DNA of 64,000 nt from Carpediemonas membranifera (Eukaryota > Fornicata). This document shows positions 29,901-37,536 of the stretch, in pieces. The stretch is taken from positions 248,001-312,000 of the forward strand of contig JAHDYR010000013.1 of the NCBI GenBank assembly GCA_019828565.1. The letters are read 5' to 3'. A program made the translations under genes and the position numbers. The number at the start of each line of letters is the position of its first letter. Positions within the stretch are counted from its first letter, which is position 1. The notes beneath the pieces were generated by a model. That model was not told where the DNA came from. It saw nothing but the letters and a program-made list of their open reading frames with translations, and did not search any database.

Positions 29901-32900
29901 ACTCGTCCATTTATGATCCGGTCACCGGCACGGCGGACCGTCTGGTCGACGTCGTCATCTTCGCCACTATGGCTCCGGGACTGTGGAAGGAGGGAGTGAC
30001 GCTGGATCAGATTGCATCGCCCAGGCTGCTGGGTGTCAGCACCACTGTGAGCATGCCTCGCCCCTCTACCCGGGAGTGCAGGGACATCCTCCTCAGCAAG
30101 ATCATGGGGCTGCCCTCGTCCCTGGGGCAGAAGACCACAGCTCTCGCTAACACGGTCGTTGCTGCCGGAGAGAGCGTTAACAAGCACCGCCCGGCTGCTG
30201 AACACGTGACACTCGACCAGCTTGTCCGTTGGGTGGGGGAGCTTGCACACTACGACCTCAGTACCGACCCAGCAACGGCCATACTCCACGCGGGGCTCAC
30301 AGTCCTCGGTGGAGCACCCTCTACACACGACGAGAAGCCCATGCAGAAGATCCTCGCCCACGCCATTGCCCAGAAGTTCCTCGGCGACAAGACCGCGTCC
30401 AGCGACCTTCAAAAGACGCCTCTCATGGTCGCCCTGGACACGTCCAACGAGGTTCTCCGGCAACCGATGGAGGAGGCGGACCTGGCAGAGTTGGGCGGGT
30501 CGACAGTGCAGTTTAGTGTAATTTTTAACGCCCTCAGCACGGCTACTGGTCTCACCATCACCATGAACCAAGGCTGCGGCGCCATCCCCGCGCTCATGGC
30601 TGCCACCCGCTCTTTGGGCGTTGAGCTGCACCACCCCGCCCCGGCCCGGCCATACACGACCAGGACCATGATGGCCGAGCTCAAGACCGCCATAGCTGCG
30701 GTGCTGGAGGGCAAGAAGGTCGCCCTCGTCATCACTGAGCCCCTAATCGACACTTTCCCTGCCTGGCTGTCCATTGTCAACAGCTTGGCCTCCGGAGTCC
30801 TCCCACCCGAGCTCTCGTGGGCAGACATACAGGTCATGGCGGCCGGCGCCAGTCTTCCGCCTGAGGAGACCCAGGCGGCCATCCTCGCAGGCCTCATCCC
30901 CGTAGCCGTGCTCGACTCGGCCCACCCCGCATATGATGACCGTATGCGCCTGTTCGTCGGGCTATCGAACAACACTGTCGCCGTCAAGATGACTCAGGCT
31001 GAAGTCACTGGAGTCGACGAGTCGGTCGTTATGCTCCATAAGGAGTATGCCACCCACCCCTCCCAGCTCGGCATCATGGCCGGACTATTTACTACTACCC
31101 GCGCCGCCCAACTCGAGAGAATCGGGTCGGATAAGGCGCGCCTGGACAGAGGCCTTCAGGCGCTCGAAGGGGCGCGGCAGGCTATCGGTGACCTCACGAC
31201 TCAAGCCGAGTCACAACGGAAGGAGCTTGACGAGGCAAAGGCGGCTCTCCAGGTCACCCTCGAGGACATCCGCCAGGCTACAGTTGAAGGCACGAACAAG
31301 ACGAGGGAGGCCGAGACGATGCAGGCCGAGCTGAAGACCAAGGAAGCGGCTGTTGCGGAGAAACGGGTTGGTGCCAAGGCGAGGCTCGACAACGTTGTGC
31401 CTGTGATCGAGGAGGCAAGGCAGGCGGTGGACCGCATCGACAACAATAGCCTTGGCCGGGCAATTGATTACAGCAAGGGCGCCAACGCCAGCCGCAGTTT
31501 CAAGGATGTGATTGGACTCATTCAAAAGATCACAGAACCCCGCCCGGATCAAAAGATGAGCGCCGGAGTCGTGAGGCGTGGCATCGAGGCGTTGGGCCAG
31601 GACATCGACTCCTGGGCCCGTGAGCTCACTGACAACAAGAAGAAGTTCGCCAGCATCAAGAAGGACGTCGCCAACCTCGAGCCGGACCAGGAGCTCAAGC
31701 GCGCTGCCACATGCCTACCGCCTCTCGCTGCGTGGATCCGGGCCGTAGTCAACTATGCTGATACCGTGAACGACGTCGCCCCCCTCACGGCGGAGGTCGA
31801 GCGACTCGACTCTGAGCTCAGCAACAGTCGCCGTATGCTGGCTGATGTCGAGCGAGAGCTAGTGGAGCTCAAGACCCGCGGTGATCAGCTCGCTGCCGAT
31901 TACCAGTCGCGCACGGCTGAATCAGTGTTGCTCGGCCAGAAGCTCGAGGCCATCGAAGACAAGCTCGGCCGGGCCACGTGGCTGATGAACCAGCTCGAGT
32001 CGGAGCGCAGTCGCTGGGCTTTCTCCAGAGACGAGATGGCTGAGGTCGCCGCTTCTATCGACAATCTCGCCGTGCACGCCGCAGCACTCACCTCTCACGG
32101 TCTCAACCGCAGCGAGGATGGCCGCCAAGCGCTGCTTGACCAGTGGAGTGTCCCCCAGCTGGACTACCCGGCCCTGGTCAGCTCCCACAAGGCAATCGCC
32201 CAGTGGATCGACGCCGGCCTCCCCTCCCACGCCGCTTCCCTCACCAACGCCGCAGCTCTCGACCTGACTCTGACATGCGGGGTCTGCCCGCTCGTGATAG
32301 ACCCAGACGGGGGCCTCGTTGACGCCGCTGCCGCTGTACTCGCCGCCCGCGGTGTCCCTGTGGACAGGCTATCGCCCAGTCACCCCCAACTCCTCAGCAA
32401 GCTCGCCCTCGCTGTTAGATTCGGCCGAAAGGTGATTCTGAGCCTCACAGACCCCTCGGTGCTCCCGCTGCTGGCTTCATTGCTGGTGGCCGAGGTCGGC
32501 GATTCCATCATTGTCGGCAGTCAGACCGTGGATGTATCCCCAGATTTCCGACTGATCCTGTCGACCGTTGACGGTGACATGACAAAAATTCCGCCATACA
32601 TTACCGGCCACGTGGTACCAATCCGTGTGGTCACGAGTAAGGCTGGCCTCGTCCAGTCCTTCATGGACATCACGCTGGCCACCCTGCACGCCGACATGCG
32701 AGAGCAGCGGGCCCAGGCGACGGCGACGGAGACCAAGCTGCGGAAGGAGCTCGAGAGCCTGGAGGACGACCTGCTGACGACACTGTCAGAGAACCAAACA
32801 GACTTGCTCGGCAACGACGCCCTCGTTGAGACGCTCAAGACACTGAAGGCGAGCACCAAGGAGGTCAGCCGGGCCCTGGACGCCGCGAGAGAGTCCAAGG

Positions 32901-35155
32901 CTGCCCTGGAGCACACTACCAGCAAGTACCTCCCCGTAGCTGAGCTGGCGGCCCAAGTGTCTATGGCACACGCGACATTGGCCTCACTCCACCCGTTGTA
33001 CCAGATCAGAGCGGTCAGACTCAACGCCGTCTTCGAACAGGCGCTGAGGTCAGCTGGCGCAGCGACTGACAGCTCCATCGTTCCAGCGATTCTGACTAAG
33101 CTCACTGTCGCGGCGTTCAGAATGGTCGTCAGGTCGGTACTTAGCGAACATCGTACAGCTGCTATCCTCACGCTGCTCTCGTTCGTTCGTCATGACGTTT
33201 ACACTGATAAGCAATGGCTCTTCCTCCTGGGCGGCCTCACCACCACCAGCGACGCACCAGGCTGGGTCCCAGAAGACCGCAAGACAACCTCCGCACCACT
33301 TTTCGACGTGGTCGACCGCTCACTGTTTGCCGACACATCCCCCTGGAAGACTTGGGCCAGCGGCGGTCAGGACCCGCGTGTGGACACTAAACTGCTCGCC
33401 ATGGCAGCCAAGACGCTCAGGCCCGACCGGTTTGAGGAGCTAATCACCCGCACGATCACGTCCGAGCTCCGTATCGACGCCAGTGTTCTCACCCCGCTCC
33501 CACCCGCCCTGTCACCCTTCCACACACTCCTCATTGGCAGCCCCGGCGCTGATGCGGCTGGGGCAGTCATGGCGCTTGCACCAGAGGGTCAGGCGGTGGA
33601 CTTCACCTCCTTTGGTGAATGTGACTCGACCGCCATCTGTCACAAGATCGCCACGCCTGGCTGGCACGTGGTCACAAACCTCCAGTTGTCACCCACTGAC
33701 ACCAGCATCATCGTCGAAGCGGCTGCCCACATCCCCGTGGGCGATACGCGCATCTTCTTCGTCACGGAGCCCTCGCCCGACCTGCCTCCCACCCTTCCTC
33801 AGCTGTGCGACACATACACACTCGAACTGCCCCGCGGTGTGGCTGCATCCGTCGCCCGTACCTACGAGACGTGGCCCCCGGATCTCCCGGCCACCGTACC
33901 CGACCCAGAGTTCAAGAAACGGGTCTTCCTCGCCGCTGTACTCCATGCGATCATCCTTGAACGCCGCCTCTACTCCCCCAGAGGATGGAGCAAGAAGTAC
34001 GAGTTCTCCTCTGCTGATATGGCGTGCGCCATTGATCTCCTGATCGCCCAATCGCACGGGACATGGTCCTGGTCCCGTATCCAAACCCTATTGGGCTCCG
34101 TCGTCTACGGTGGTAGACTCGAAGGGGAACCCGACGCCAAGCTCCTCAAGGCGCTGGTCAGCAAGTTCATGAGCAGGCCCGCTATCGAGAGGCCGGGGGA
34201 CATCCTTCTCTCACTCCCAGCCCACCCCACGGCCGCGTCGGCCTTAAGCTGCGCGAACTCGTTAACCGATGTTGACCAGGCGTCACTTCTTGGCCTTCCT
34301 GTGAATGCGTCAGTTCAGCAAGCAGTGCAGGCCGCACAGGCGACATGCTCCCAGTTCCGACGTGTGATGGGGTCTTCTGGGTCTGGCCACGCCGACGAGC
34401 TCGTCAAGGGCGTTCTGAGCGCATGGGATGGCGTGAAGACGACGACAGGATGCTGCCAGACCATCACTGTCCGCGAGATGCCGGATGCCATTGGTTCTTT
34501 CTTTGCGGCTGAGGTTGCGGCTATCCACAAGTTCTGCATGCTGATTGACTCAAACCTCGGTATGTTCCGCGACTCCGGATACGACATGACCATTCTTGAC
34601 TCTATCGGGGCGCAGCTTGTGGCGGGTGAGCTGCCGCTTGTATGGGACCGCGCCCTTCCCAACAACATCGGCGATTACTACGCGACCCTCTCTCCGGTTC
34701 GCATGTTTAAGATTATTGGCCAGAAGAGCGCCGCCATACGTCATATGGCGTCTGAATATGCTTCCAGCGGCATTCTAAGTGGTCTCACTGTCGACCTCGG
34801 CGTCTTTATGGTCCCCGGCGGCTTCATCTCAGCAGCATGTCAGCTGGCAGCAAGACAGCTTAAGGTCTCACCCACCACTCTCATGCCCGTGGTACAGTCT
34901 GCCCCAGTCGACGGCGCAGTCAGGGTCAAGCAGCTTTTTGTCACTTCATCTGCAGGTCAAAGTCTGTTGACTTCCACAGCTGAGGTCCACCTTACGTGGG
35001 CAACCAGTGGAATCCCTGGTGATTTACCTGTGTATGTAACACCGCTCAGGGACCCCACAGACTTGCTGTTCCACATCAACGCCAAGGATATCCATGGGCT
35101 GGGTGCGGCATCCGCCATGACAGGCGATTATGCATCAGTGATTAACGATAACTGA
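23981..35155 (+). CDS. DYNC2H1: Dynein heavy chain, probably cytoplasmic dynein-2 (IFT retrograde motor)
   Basis: 3,724 residues in one uninterrupted exon from the ATG at 23981 (nine further open codons begin with TTG). A helical tail and linker are followed by the six-AAA motor. AAA1: GPAGTGKTESVKAL (about residue 1297), then CLDEMNRLEPTVLSAISG (usual CFDEFNR). AAA2: GPALSGKTTAL (about 1587). AAA3: LGARGSGRRKAI (about 1880), with Arg for the Walker Lys. AAA4: NQGCGAIPALMAA (about 2198), with no Walker Lys. Stalk coiled coils run from about 2380 to 2660, enclosing a divergent microtubule-binding tip; a C-terminal domain is present (PGGFISAACQLAARQLK). The insertion in MNPVAKGYGGRSLLPENLK is found in dynein-2 rather than dynein-1 (MNPGYAGR). 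AAA1 lies several hundred residues nearer the N-terminus than in human DYNC2H1, so the tail is short. Confidence 0.9.
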   Translation: MAHHTKGSMSSQRVRSDPLRTQRVRRDPLALIATFTKLLTDSQAEIDKLLANEASLAQSPLSLIRKYRRIYLALTVIRDTRSLFMEAGGDLQSRFDTIFSQTKPKVQFLHNKELSLVNQWVSGVEKALAEPSSEISRSAQGPLFFIDANSMMKVNYPPKLRTILEEAQDLQAMEVTFDKDVSSGEERRKLPPSIEPTITRAGALYQWVGRLVMVASLYNSLSDTSLPYYKGLLEAGKEDLTRALTSRTLYVNSSFDSVKATVGYFMEKAEGLLSRARALKSAHGTVGRVMHAIPTLDLVSDHGRARLEGILTQASEIINTESMRAGKGDPAHHWRLYWNERLRAMLVDAVRNSLTQLTSNANFGMRLGAVSVAFDAMTGTTTTDPAPLDLRAAMSGVINDIVALVTESTGLTSSKGVDVPASFFSVAPDLEDVIDSASRQCDHLASTIQAKAAEFSTAVQLIALPGADEAALYGASEWSMFFATVDEAQQTSALTIPDQIDVSGVVLSIIWLKGTVIPEQFKGAKVKALALAAQCLETHTIELSNFVIDTMTALDSDSESPLEGYKAAQTALDTAQTMTSAMDKVAATVETISAILTTKGFTGIRKSATEVESVIDSWNDLRTRLDRVDSELQQKRASLLATVGQRASSLASLASSLRGVLDHAEPAGARDVSSALSESVRVAELLEELQKMTDDVTQEVSFFGAGVRIDPVVFDTLDRATSFVRPAKLYKQLETDLGDLTGQPWLEFRHRADEVVKLGKEYAKKVEEAQAAGPLHPVVLTSLQHRLSTLSNAAVAVLPVVGEAFTPKYWLQATHLVLGQRIPIESLTGSSWFAQKALEALHDHTEELNQLRRRAEAERQVHAALEELDLWADGFVISLEEKQTPVGPLSVVTDWSDLFTALEEKDLLVESLKEGPHYDSFKDSIDLWVGRLSILMQSLRILTDLQRRWLHLLPVMEGGAIPHQKSVFDRVHRVMVQIMGPKPSTGLRAKPHAVHLPDLVSKAAHEPGRPAPDILGRMVADLEACQRALGEFLDSKRRAFPRFYFLSDEDLLEILGRSADLSTVQRQLPKLFQGVSSAEIESGAVVAVNSSIGERLKLDHPVAISEASVEKWLDQLANEIVVTLKRIISESITRYANENGPDRDIKLAASAPEQAALVANYVHFTSTVSAALARGSVGQLIEPFRARLAAVTKQIAVVDSNLLRAVYQAVATDLTHFVSAIESLATSQTAQVVWDSSLRYTQDSDGVVRLHMFDSVHDYTYEYQGNPPRLVHTDLTSKCYVSLLMGLHLGFGGAPYGPAGTGKTESVKALAQHLGRQVFVFCCDSSLDYSSVQRIFTGIVLSGSWVCLDEMNRLEPTVLSAISGLIQTIQGAVRDRSPVVTLGAGQGELSVRHTAAVFFTMNPVAKGYGGRSLLPENLKLLFRSVAMLKPDAKLIIRVLLTGETFVHAEKLAPDIVTIFSYAQQQLSNMRHYDFGLRAIKSTLITAGRAKRQSNADDVASETAVVMRAILSSQLSKLTARDAELFKNIVRDVFLVQDLPDIAADRAFLELLEESARTLNLTVIPAQLSKVAQLYDATLQRTGVMTVGPALSGKTTALSILALALENNGTVVHKWVVAPKAMNRKELVGSVDPVSREWVDGLLTNTVREACSVQADEDMNGTEAVTWIVIDGDVDPHWVEVLNSCLDDNRLMALPSGERIQLGAKTSIIFETDSLVHASPATVSRMGMVFMHALPVLDVISAPTMKCPAHLAGGISQIVTNKDISIMLEALNQVQLAQTAVNAALALAKEMEVDPDNLPTDSAASAIFHAMRGRLGKAKDATDTERSVTVLSSAVSAVFGTRGLVDVTPDMGDSFVTDSMVDAVSAARNCIHNNTPLLLLGARGSGRRKAIETAAASMPYPVTVRHIWCSGVTTASTLRDVVVRDLKPSFTGAGTRVFRPPSGKTVFVLHGLDTVPKDGYDSREVVNWASHIAHHSSIYDPVTGTADRLVDVVIFATMAPGLWKEGVTLDQIASPRLLGVSTTVSMPRPSTRECRDILLSKIMGLPSSLGQKTTALANTVVAAGESVNKHRPAAEHVTLDQLVRWVGELAHYDLSTDPATAILHAGLTVLGGAPSTHDEKPMQKILAHAIAQKFLGDKTASSDLQKTPLMVALDTSNEVLRQPMEEADLAELGGSTVQFSVIFNALSTATGLTITMNQGCGAIPALMAATRSLGVELHHPAPARPYTTRTMMAELKTAIAAVLEGKKVALVITEPLIDTFPAWLSIVNSLASGVLPPELSWADIQVMAAGASLPPEETQAAILAGLIPVAVLDSAHPAYDDRMRLFVGLSNNTVAVKMTQAEVTGVDESVVMLHKEYATHPSQLGIMAGLFTTTRAAQLERIGSDKARLDRGLQALEGARQAIGDLTTQAESQRKELDEAKAALQVTLEDIRQATVEGTNKTREAETMQAELKTKEAAVAEKRVGAKARLDNVVPVIEEARQAVDRIDNNSLGRAIDYSKGANASRSFKDVIGLIQKITEPRPDQKMSAGVVRRGIEALGQDIDSWARELTDNKKKFASIKKDVANLEPDQELKRAATCLPPLAAWIRAVVNYADTVNDVAPLTAEVERLDSELSNSRRMLADVERELVELKTRGDQLAADYQSRTAESVLLGQKLEAIEDKLGRATWLMNQLESERSRWAFSRDEMAEVAASIDNLAVHAAALTSHGLNRSEDGRQALLDQWSVPQLDYPALVSSHKAIAQWIDAGLPSHAASLTNAAALDLTLTCGVCPLVIDPDGGLVDAAAAVLAARGVPVDRLSPSHPQLLSKLALAVRFGRKVILSLTDPSVLPLLASLLVAEVGDSIIVGSQTVDVSPDFRLILSTVDGDMTKIPPYITGHVVPIRVVTSKAGLVQSFMDITLATLHADMREQRAQATATETKLRKELESLEDDLLTTLSENQTDLLGNDALVETLKTLKASTKEVSRALDAARESKAALEHTTSKYLPVAELAAQVSMAHATLASLHPLYQIRAVRLNAVFEQALRSAGAATDSSIVPAILTKLTVAAFRMVVRSVLSEHRTAAILTLLSFVRHDVYTDKQWLFLLGGLTTTSDAPGWVPEDRKTTSAPLFDVVDRSLFADTSPWKTWASGGQDPRVDTKLLAMAAKTLRPDRFEELITRTITSELRIDASVLTPLPPALSPFHTLLIGSPGADAAGAVMALAPEGQAVDFTSFGECDSTAICHKIATPGWHVVTNLQLSPTDTSIIVEAAAHIPVGDTRIFFVTEPSPDLPPTLPQLCDTYTLELPRGVAASVARTYETWPPDLPATVPDPEFKKRVFLAAVLHAIILERRLYSPRGWSKKYEFSSADMACAIDLLIAQSHGTWSWSRIQTLLGSVVYGGRLEGEPDAKLLKALVSKFMSRPAIERPGDILLSLPAHPTAASALSCANSLTDVDQASLLGLPVNASVQQAVQAAQATCSQFRRVMGSSGSGHADELVKGVLSAWDGVKTTTGCCQTITVREMPDAIGSFFAAEVAAIHKFCMLIDSNLGMFRDSGYDMTILDSIGAQLVAGELPLVWDRALPNNIGDYYATLSPVRMFKIIGQKSAAIRHMASEYASSGILSGLTVDLGVFMVPGGFISAACQLAARQLKVSPTTLMPVVQSAPVDGAVRVKQLFVTSSAGQSLLTSTAEVHLTWATSGIPGDLPVYVTPLRDPTDLLFHINAKDIHGLGAASAMTGDYASVINDN

Positions 35156-35339
35156 CATGTAAAGCACCTTATTGACGCCTACTGCACCCGCAATGGTTTG
35201 TTCGTGGGCCAATGGCCTCAACCAACTTTGAACGTGATCTGAGCGTTATTTGCTGTTGCGTTCGTTGTGACTTTTCGATGAGTCGCAGGAGAGATTTCGG
35301 ATTGAGCCATGCCCCACACCCGACATACTGACCATAAGA
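35156..35339. other. Intergenic spacer and start of the mobile-element zone
   Basis: Dynein 3' flank; the start of a degenerate reverse-transcriptase fragment follows. Confidence 0.4.
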
Positions 35340-35714
35340 GTGAAATCTTCGCTACGCTCAGGCTCGCGAAGCTCGGCTGTGCCTCGCCGCTCGCAAAACT
35401 GTTCGTCGCTATATGGCAATAAACGATGCTCCCTCTTCTCCACCTCCGGCATAACCATGAGGTCGGCCGAAGGTATCCACCAGGGGGACCCGCTCTCTCC
35501 AATTCTGTTCAGCTTGGGCGTTAAGCCCATTCTGGACGTCTTTCGTGAGGCTTTCCCTGGGTGGTGCATCCGTGCCTTCCAGGACGACATCGTAGCCACC
35601 ACTACCCGCCCGCTACAGTCGCCTGGGGTCGGCTGTGAGGCCAACAATCTCACAGAACTCGCTACTCAGAAGTTCAACGAGGTTGGCCTCCGCCTCTGTG
35701 ATCTGTCGAGGTAA
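35340..35714 (+). pseudogene. Fragment of a reverse transcriptase (palm region)
   Basis: Within a 124-codon open stretch the sequence AEGIHQGDPLSPILFSLGVK and then FPGWCIRAFQDDIVATT reproduces RT motifs 4 and 5 (GxxQGDPLSPxLF and a DD box, here QDD). Neither the fingers nor the thumb is present and no partner ORF lies alongside, so this is a remnant. The first ~45 codons have no similarity. The wording GIHQGDPLSP and the short spacing to FQDD resemble non-LTR-type RTs rather than the gypsy or DIRS-like RTs elsewhere in the window. Confidence 0.7.
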
Positions 35715-35786
35715 AAGGGAGTCTGATTCAAACTGTTTATAGGGTTGGTATTGGGGTTAGTACCCTATACTGCTCACACTTCCCTT

Positions 35787-36059
35787 CTAAAGGTGCAGCT
35801 CCGGATGGGCCTCGGCGTAGATGTCGAGGGCCTCGAGGTCGCGGACCTCGCGGTACGGGAGCCACTCATCGGCGCCTGGGTAGCCGTCCCAGGCGACGAG
35901 GAACTCAAGGGAACTCTTCGTGGGGCCACCGCGGTGGCCAGTAATGGCTTCGACTTCAAATGTATCGTCGTCCAGTGAGGCGACGGTGAGGTCGTCAAAG
36001 GCCAAGGAGTCGTCGTACTCCACGAGCCGGGAACCGTGGGCATCGGTTTTCTTCAGCAT
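35787..36059 (-). CDS. Small chromodomain protein (90 aa), probably retroelement-derived
   Basis: ATG at 36059, stop at 35787. Residues 33-80 form a chromodomain: FEVEAITGHRGG, then LEFLVAWDGYPGADEWLPY. The three methyl-lysine cage aromatics (Phe; Trp and Tyr of WDGY) are all kept, as in HP1 (WKGYPETENTWEP). The remainder is acidic. The intact gypsy element nearby ends in a different chromodomain, so the likely origin is the 3' end of another chromovirus of which nothing else remains; a small host gene is the alternative. No frame damage is seen. Confidence 0.65.
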   Translation of the reverse strand: MLKKTDAHGSRLVEYDDSLAFDDLTVASLDDDTFEVEAITGHRGGPTKSSLEFLVAWDGYPGADEWLPYREVRDLEALDIYAEAHPELHL

Positions 36060-36314
36060 ATGAGGGGAATTAACGTTAATGTGCCTCGCTAATGCGGAGA
36101 ATGCTTTTACAGGGAAAGATGAAGAGAAAACCCTTGTGCCAATAAATGGCTTAAACTGTATAAATGATTAGTGTGGTCTATGACCACCACAGGGGAGGAG
36201 ACGGAGGAGGAGATGTTGGAGGAGATGTTGGAGGTGATCCTTGAGGAGATTGAGGAGGACATGGATGAAGAGGAGGGAATGAATGATGATGATGAATTTT
36301 GGACAGAGGGCGGT
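36060..36314. repeat. Purine-rich degenerate tandem repeat next to ORF1 of element A
   Basis: Around 36190-36290 units of GAGGAGATGTTG and similar GAG/GAT triplets recur. A comparable purine-rich stretch lies at 46460-46560 at the start of the RT frame of the related element B, where the minus strand codes for a Pro/Ser-rich linker. Here it probably marks the lost start of the RT frame of element A. Confidence 0.5.
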
Positions 36315-36818
36315 TTACCGATTGTTTGCCCGCTTGGGTTTCTTCGGCTTCCGAAAATCCTCGTCCTGTCTCGTTCGCTCCTTGAGGTGCGGGTTCTTGG
36401 CCAGAGTCTTAAACACAACCTCGCTGTCAATCTTCTCGGGGCCCATGTCGGGTTTCTCTGCGAGGGCCGCCGAGCCGGCAGTGGCGACCGAGAGACCAAC
36501 GAGGTAACCATACCGGTCCTTACACCACAGAACACGGTGGCGGAGGTACAGGCGCGAGAGCAATCCATAGCCGTTCAGGCGTCCGAACTTGAAGCCTCGA
36601 TAGAGGTCTTCGAGGAACTCAGCCTCCTCCTTCATCGACTGGGAAGCAGGGCGTTTCCAGGAAAGGTTTGCCTCCTCCTGAAGCTGAGCCACGGTGGTTT
36701 TGAGCTTCTTCTCTTCGGTCTTGTCATCGAGCTGCTCCTTTAGCTTGTCCAAAGCTCCGGAGAGTTCTGCGATCTTGGCCGTCGCTTTCGTTAGCTCTTC
36801 TTGCTCATTGGCGTTCAT
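36315..36818 (-). CDS. ORF1 (gag-like) of tyrosine-recombinase retroelement A
   Basis: 167 residues from ATG 36818. An N-terminal coiled coil (EELTKATAKIAELSGALDKL) is followed by LSWKRPASQSMKEEAEFLED, LYRGFKFGRLNGYGLLSRLY and LRHRVLWCKDRYGYLVGLSV, then a basic C-tail (RKPKKPKRANNR). The middle is clearly homologous to ORF1 of element B at 46622-47197 (TWKRPASSTMREEAEFLDEI, LRHRVLWVKDRYGYLAAS). The family is known in the sense that it precedes a DIRS-like RT in element B; its function is inferred as nucleocapsid/RNA binding. The leader of this ORF has been split by the gypsy insertion 19 bp upstream of the ATG. Confidence 0.75.
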   Translation of the reverse strand: MNANEQEELTKATAKIAELSGALDKLKEQLDDKTEEKKLKTTVAQLQEEANLSWKRPASQSMKEEAEFLEDLYRGFKFGRLNGYGLLSRLYLRHRVLWCKDRYGYLVGLSVATAGSAALAEKPDMGPEKIDSEVVFKTLAKNPHLKERTRQDEDFRKPKKPKRANNR

Positions 36819-36840
36819 GCTTGCCTTTCTTTGCTCTCTT

Positions 36841-36946
36841 TGTTGTAACGATGCTAATTCATTTCGACACACTGGTGTCGTCTCGGACCAAGTAGGACCA
36901 AGACGACACCCATAAAATATATAAATATTAATACGGTATTGCGACA
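36841..36946 (-). repeat. 3' LTR of the gypsy element
   Basis: 106 bp, TGTTGTAACG ... GCGACA on the plus strand. It contains two overlapping inverted repeats: CGACAC-ACTG-GTGTCG, and GGTGTCGTCT with AGACGACACC. An AT-rich core reads TATTTATATATTTTATGG on the sense strand, the likely TATA region. Confidence 0.88.
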
Positions 36947-36965
36947 CTACCCCTCCCCCCCCACC
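36947..36965 (-). other. Polypurine tract of the gypsy element
   Basis: Sense strand GGTGGGGGGGGAGGGGTAG lies directly upstream of the 3' LTR start TGTCGC. This is the expected place and composition for the plus-strand primer. Confidence 0.75.
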
Positions 36966-37536
36966 GAGAGTATTAAAGCCACTTTGCAAATTGTGTCAGA
37001 AACCCATCCGATGGTCGAGGATCTTCCTTCAGGGTGGAACCGGGTTCGACCCCCGGAGTCACCATATTTTTCACTGAATGGGTCTTAACCTGCACGACCC
37101 AGCGATGAGTCGAAAAGAAGGAGGAGGCGAAGGACGAAAAAAATGGGAAGGGTGTACTCGATATGCCCTTGCAGCGGCCTACCTCCACCTCCTGTCTGAG
37201 GTCTGAGTACTTCGTGTGGTGGCCGAAACACGAGTCGATGGCGAAAGAGTGAACGGGGAAGATGATCGCAACGAGAGCTGAACCCGAGGGAAATGGGGAG
37301 ATATATAAAGGTGATTGTACTGCTGTAGCACTAGGTTCTCACGGGCATTGGTTCCCCGCAATGCGCAAAAATTTGGAATCAATCGACTATCGATTAACTG
37401 GGGAGGTTTGGACCGAAATTCCCCGCAAAAGAGGTGTAACAAGCATGTGTAGAGCGATATTGGGCGGAAGAATTACTTCCCGGAGGGTAATTGAGCATAA
37501 TTGGCTGCTCGCCGATTGAGTTGCCTAATACTGCGG
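36966..37536 (-). other. 3' untranslated region of the gypsy element with tRNA-3'-half-like sequence
   Basis: 571 bp between the pol stop and the polypurine tract with no ORF. At 37040-37065 the plus strand reads CCGGGTTCGACCCCCGG followed by AGTCACCA and a T-rich run, that is a T-arm, an acceptor 3' strand, A73 or CCA, and a Pol III-like terminator. No matching 5' acceptor strand (GGTGACT) is found upstream, so it is a 3'-half tRNA relic or, on the sense strand, a displaced primer-site-like TGGTGACTCCGGGGG sequence. Confidence 0.45.

Noticed and set aside
29507-30634. 375-codon minus-strand ORF inside dynein
   Set aside because: Antisense of the dynein motor, rich in Gly/Arg/His/Val; no motif.
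36315-36818. ORF1 as a gypsy accessory gene driven by the LTR
   Set aside because: It lies outside the LTR and target duplication and matches ORF1 of the DIRS-like element B.
37013-37065. A functional tRNA gene
   Set aside because: The T-arm and acceptor 3' strand are good, but no 5' acceptor strand or regular D-arm can be paired.
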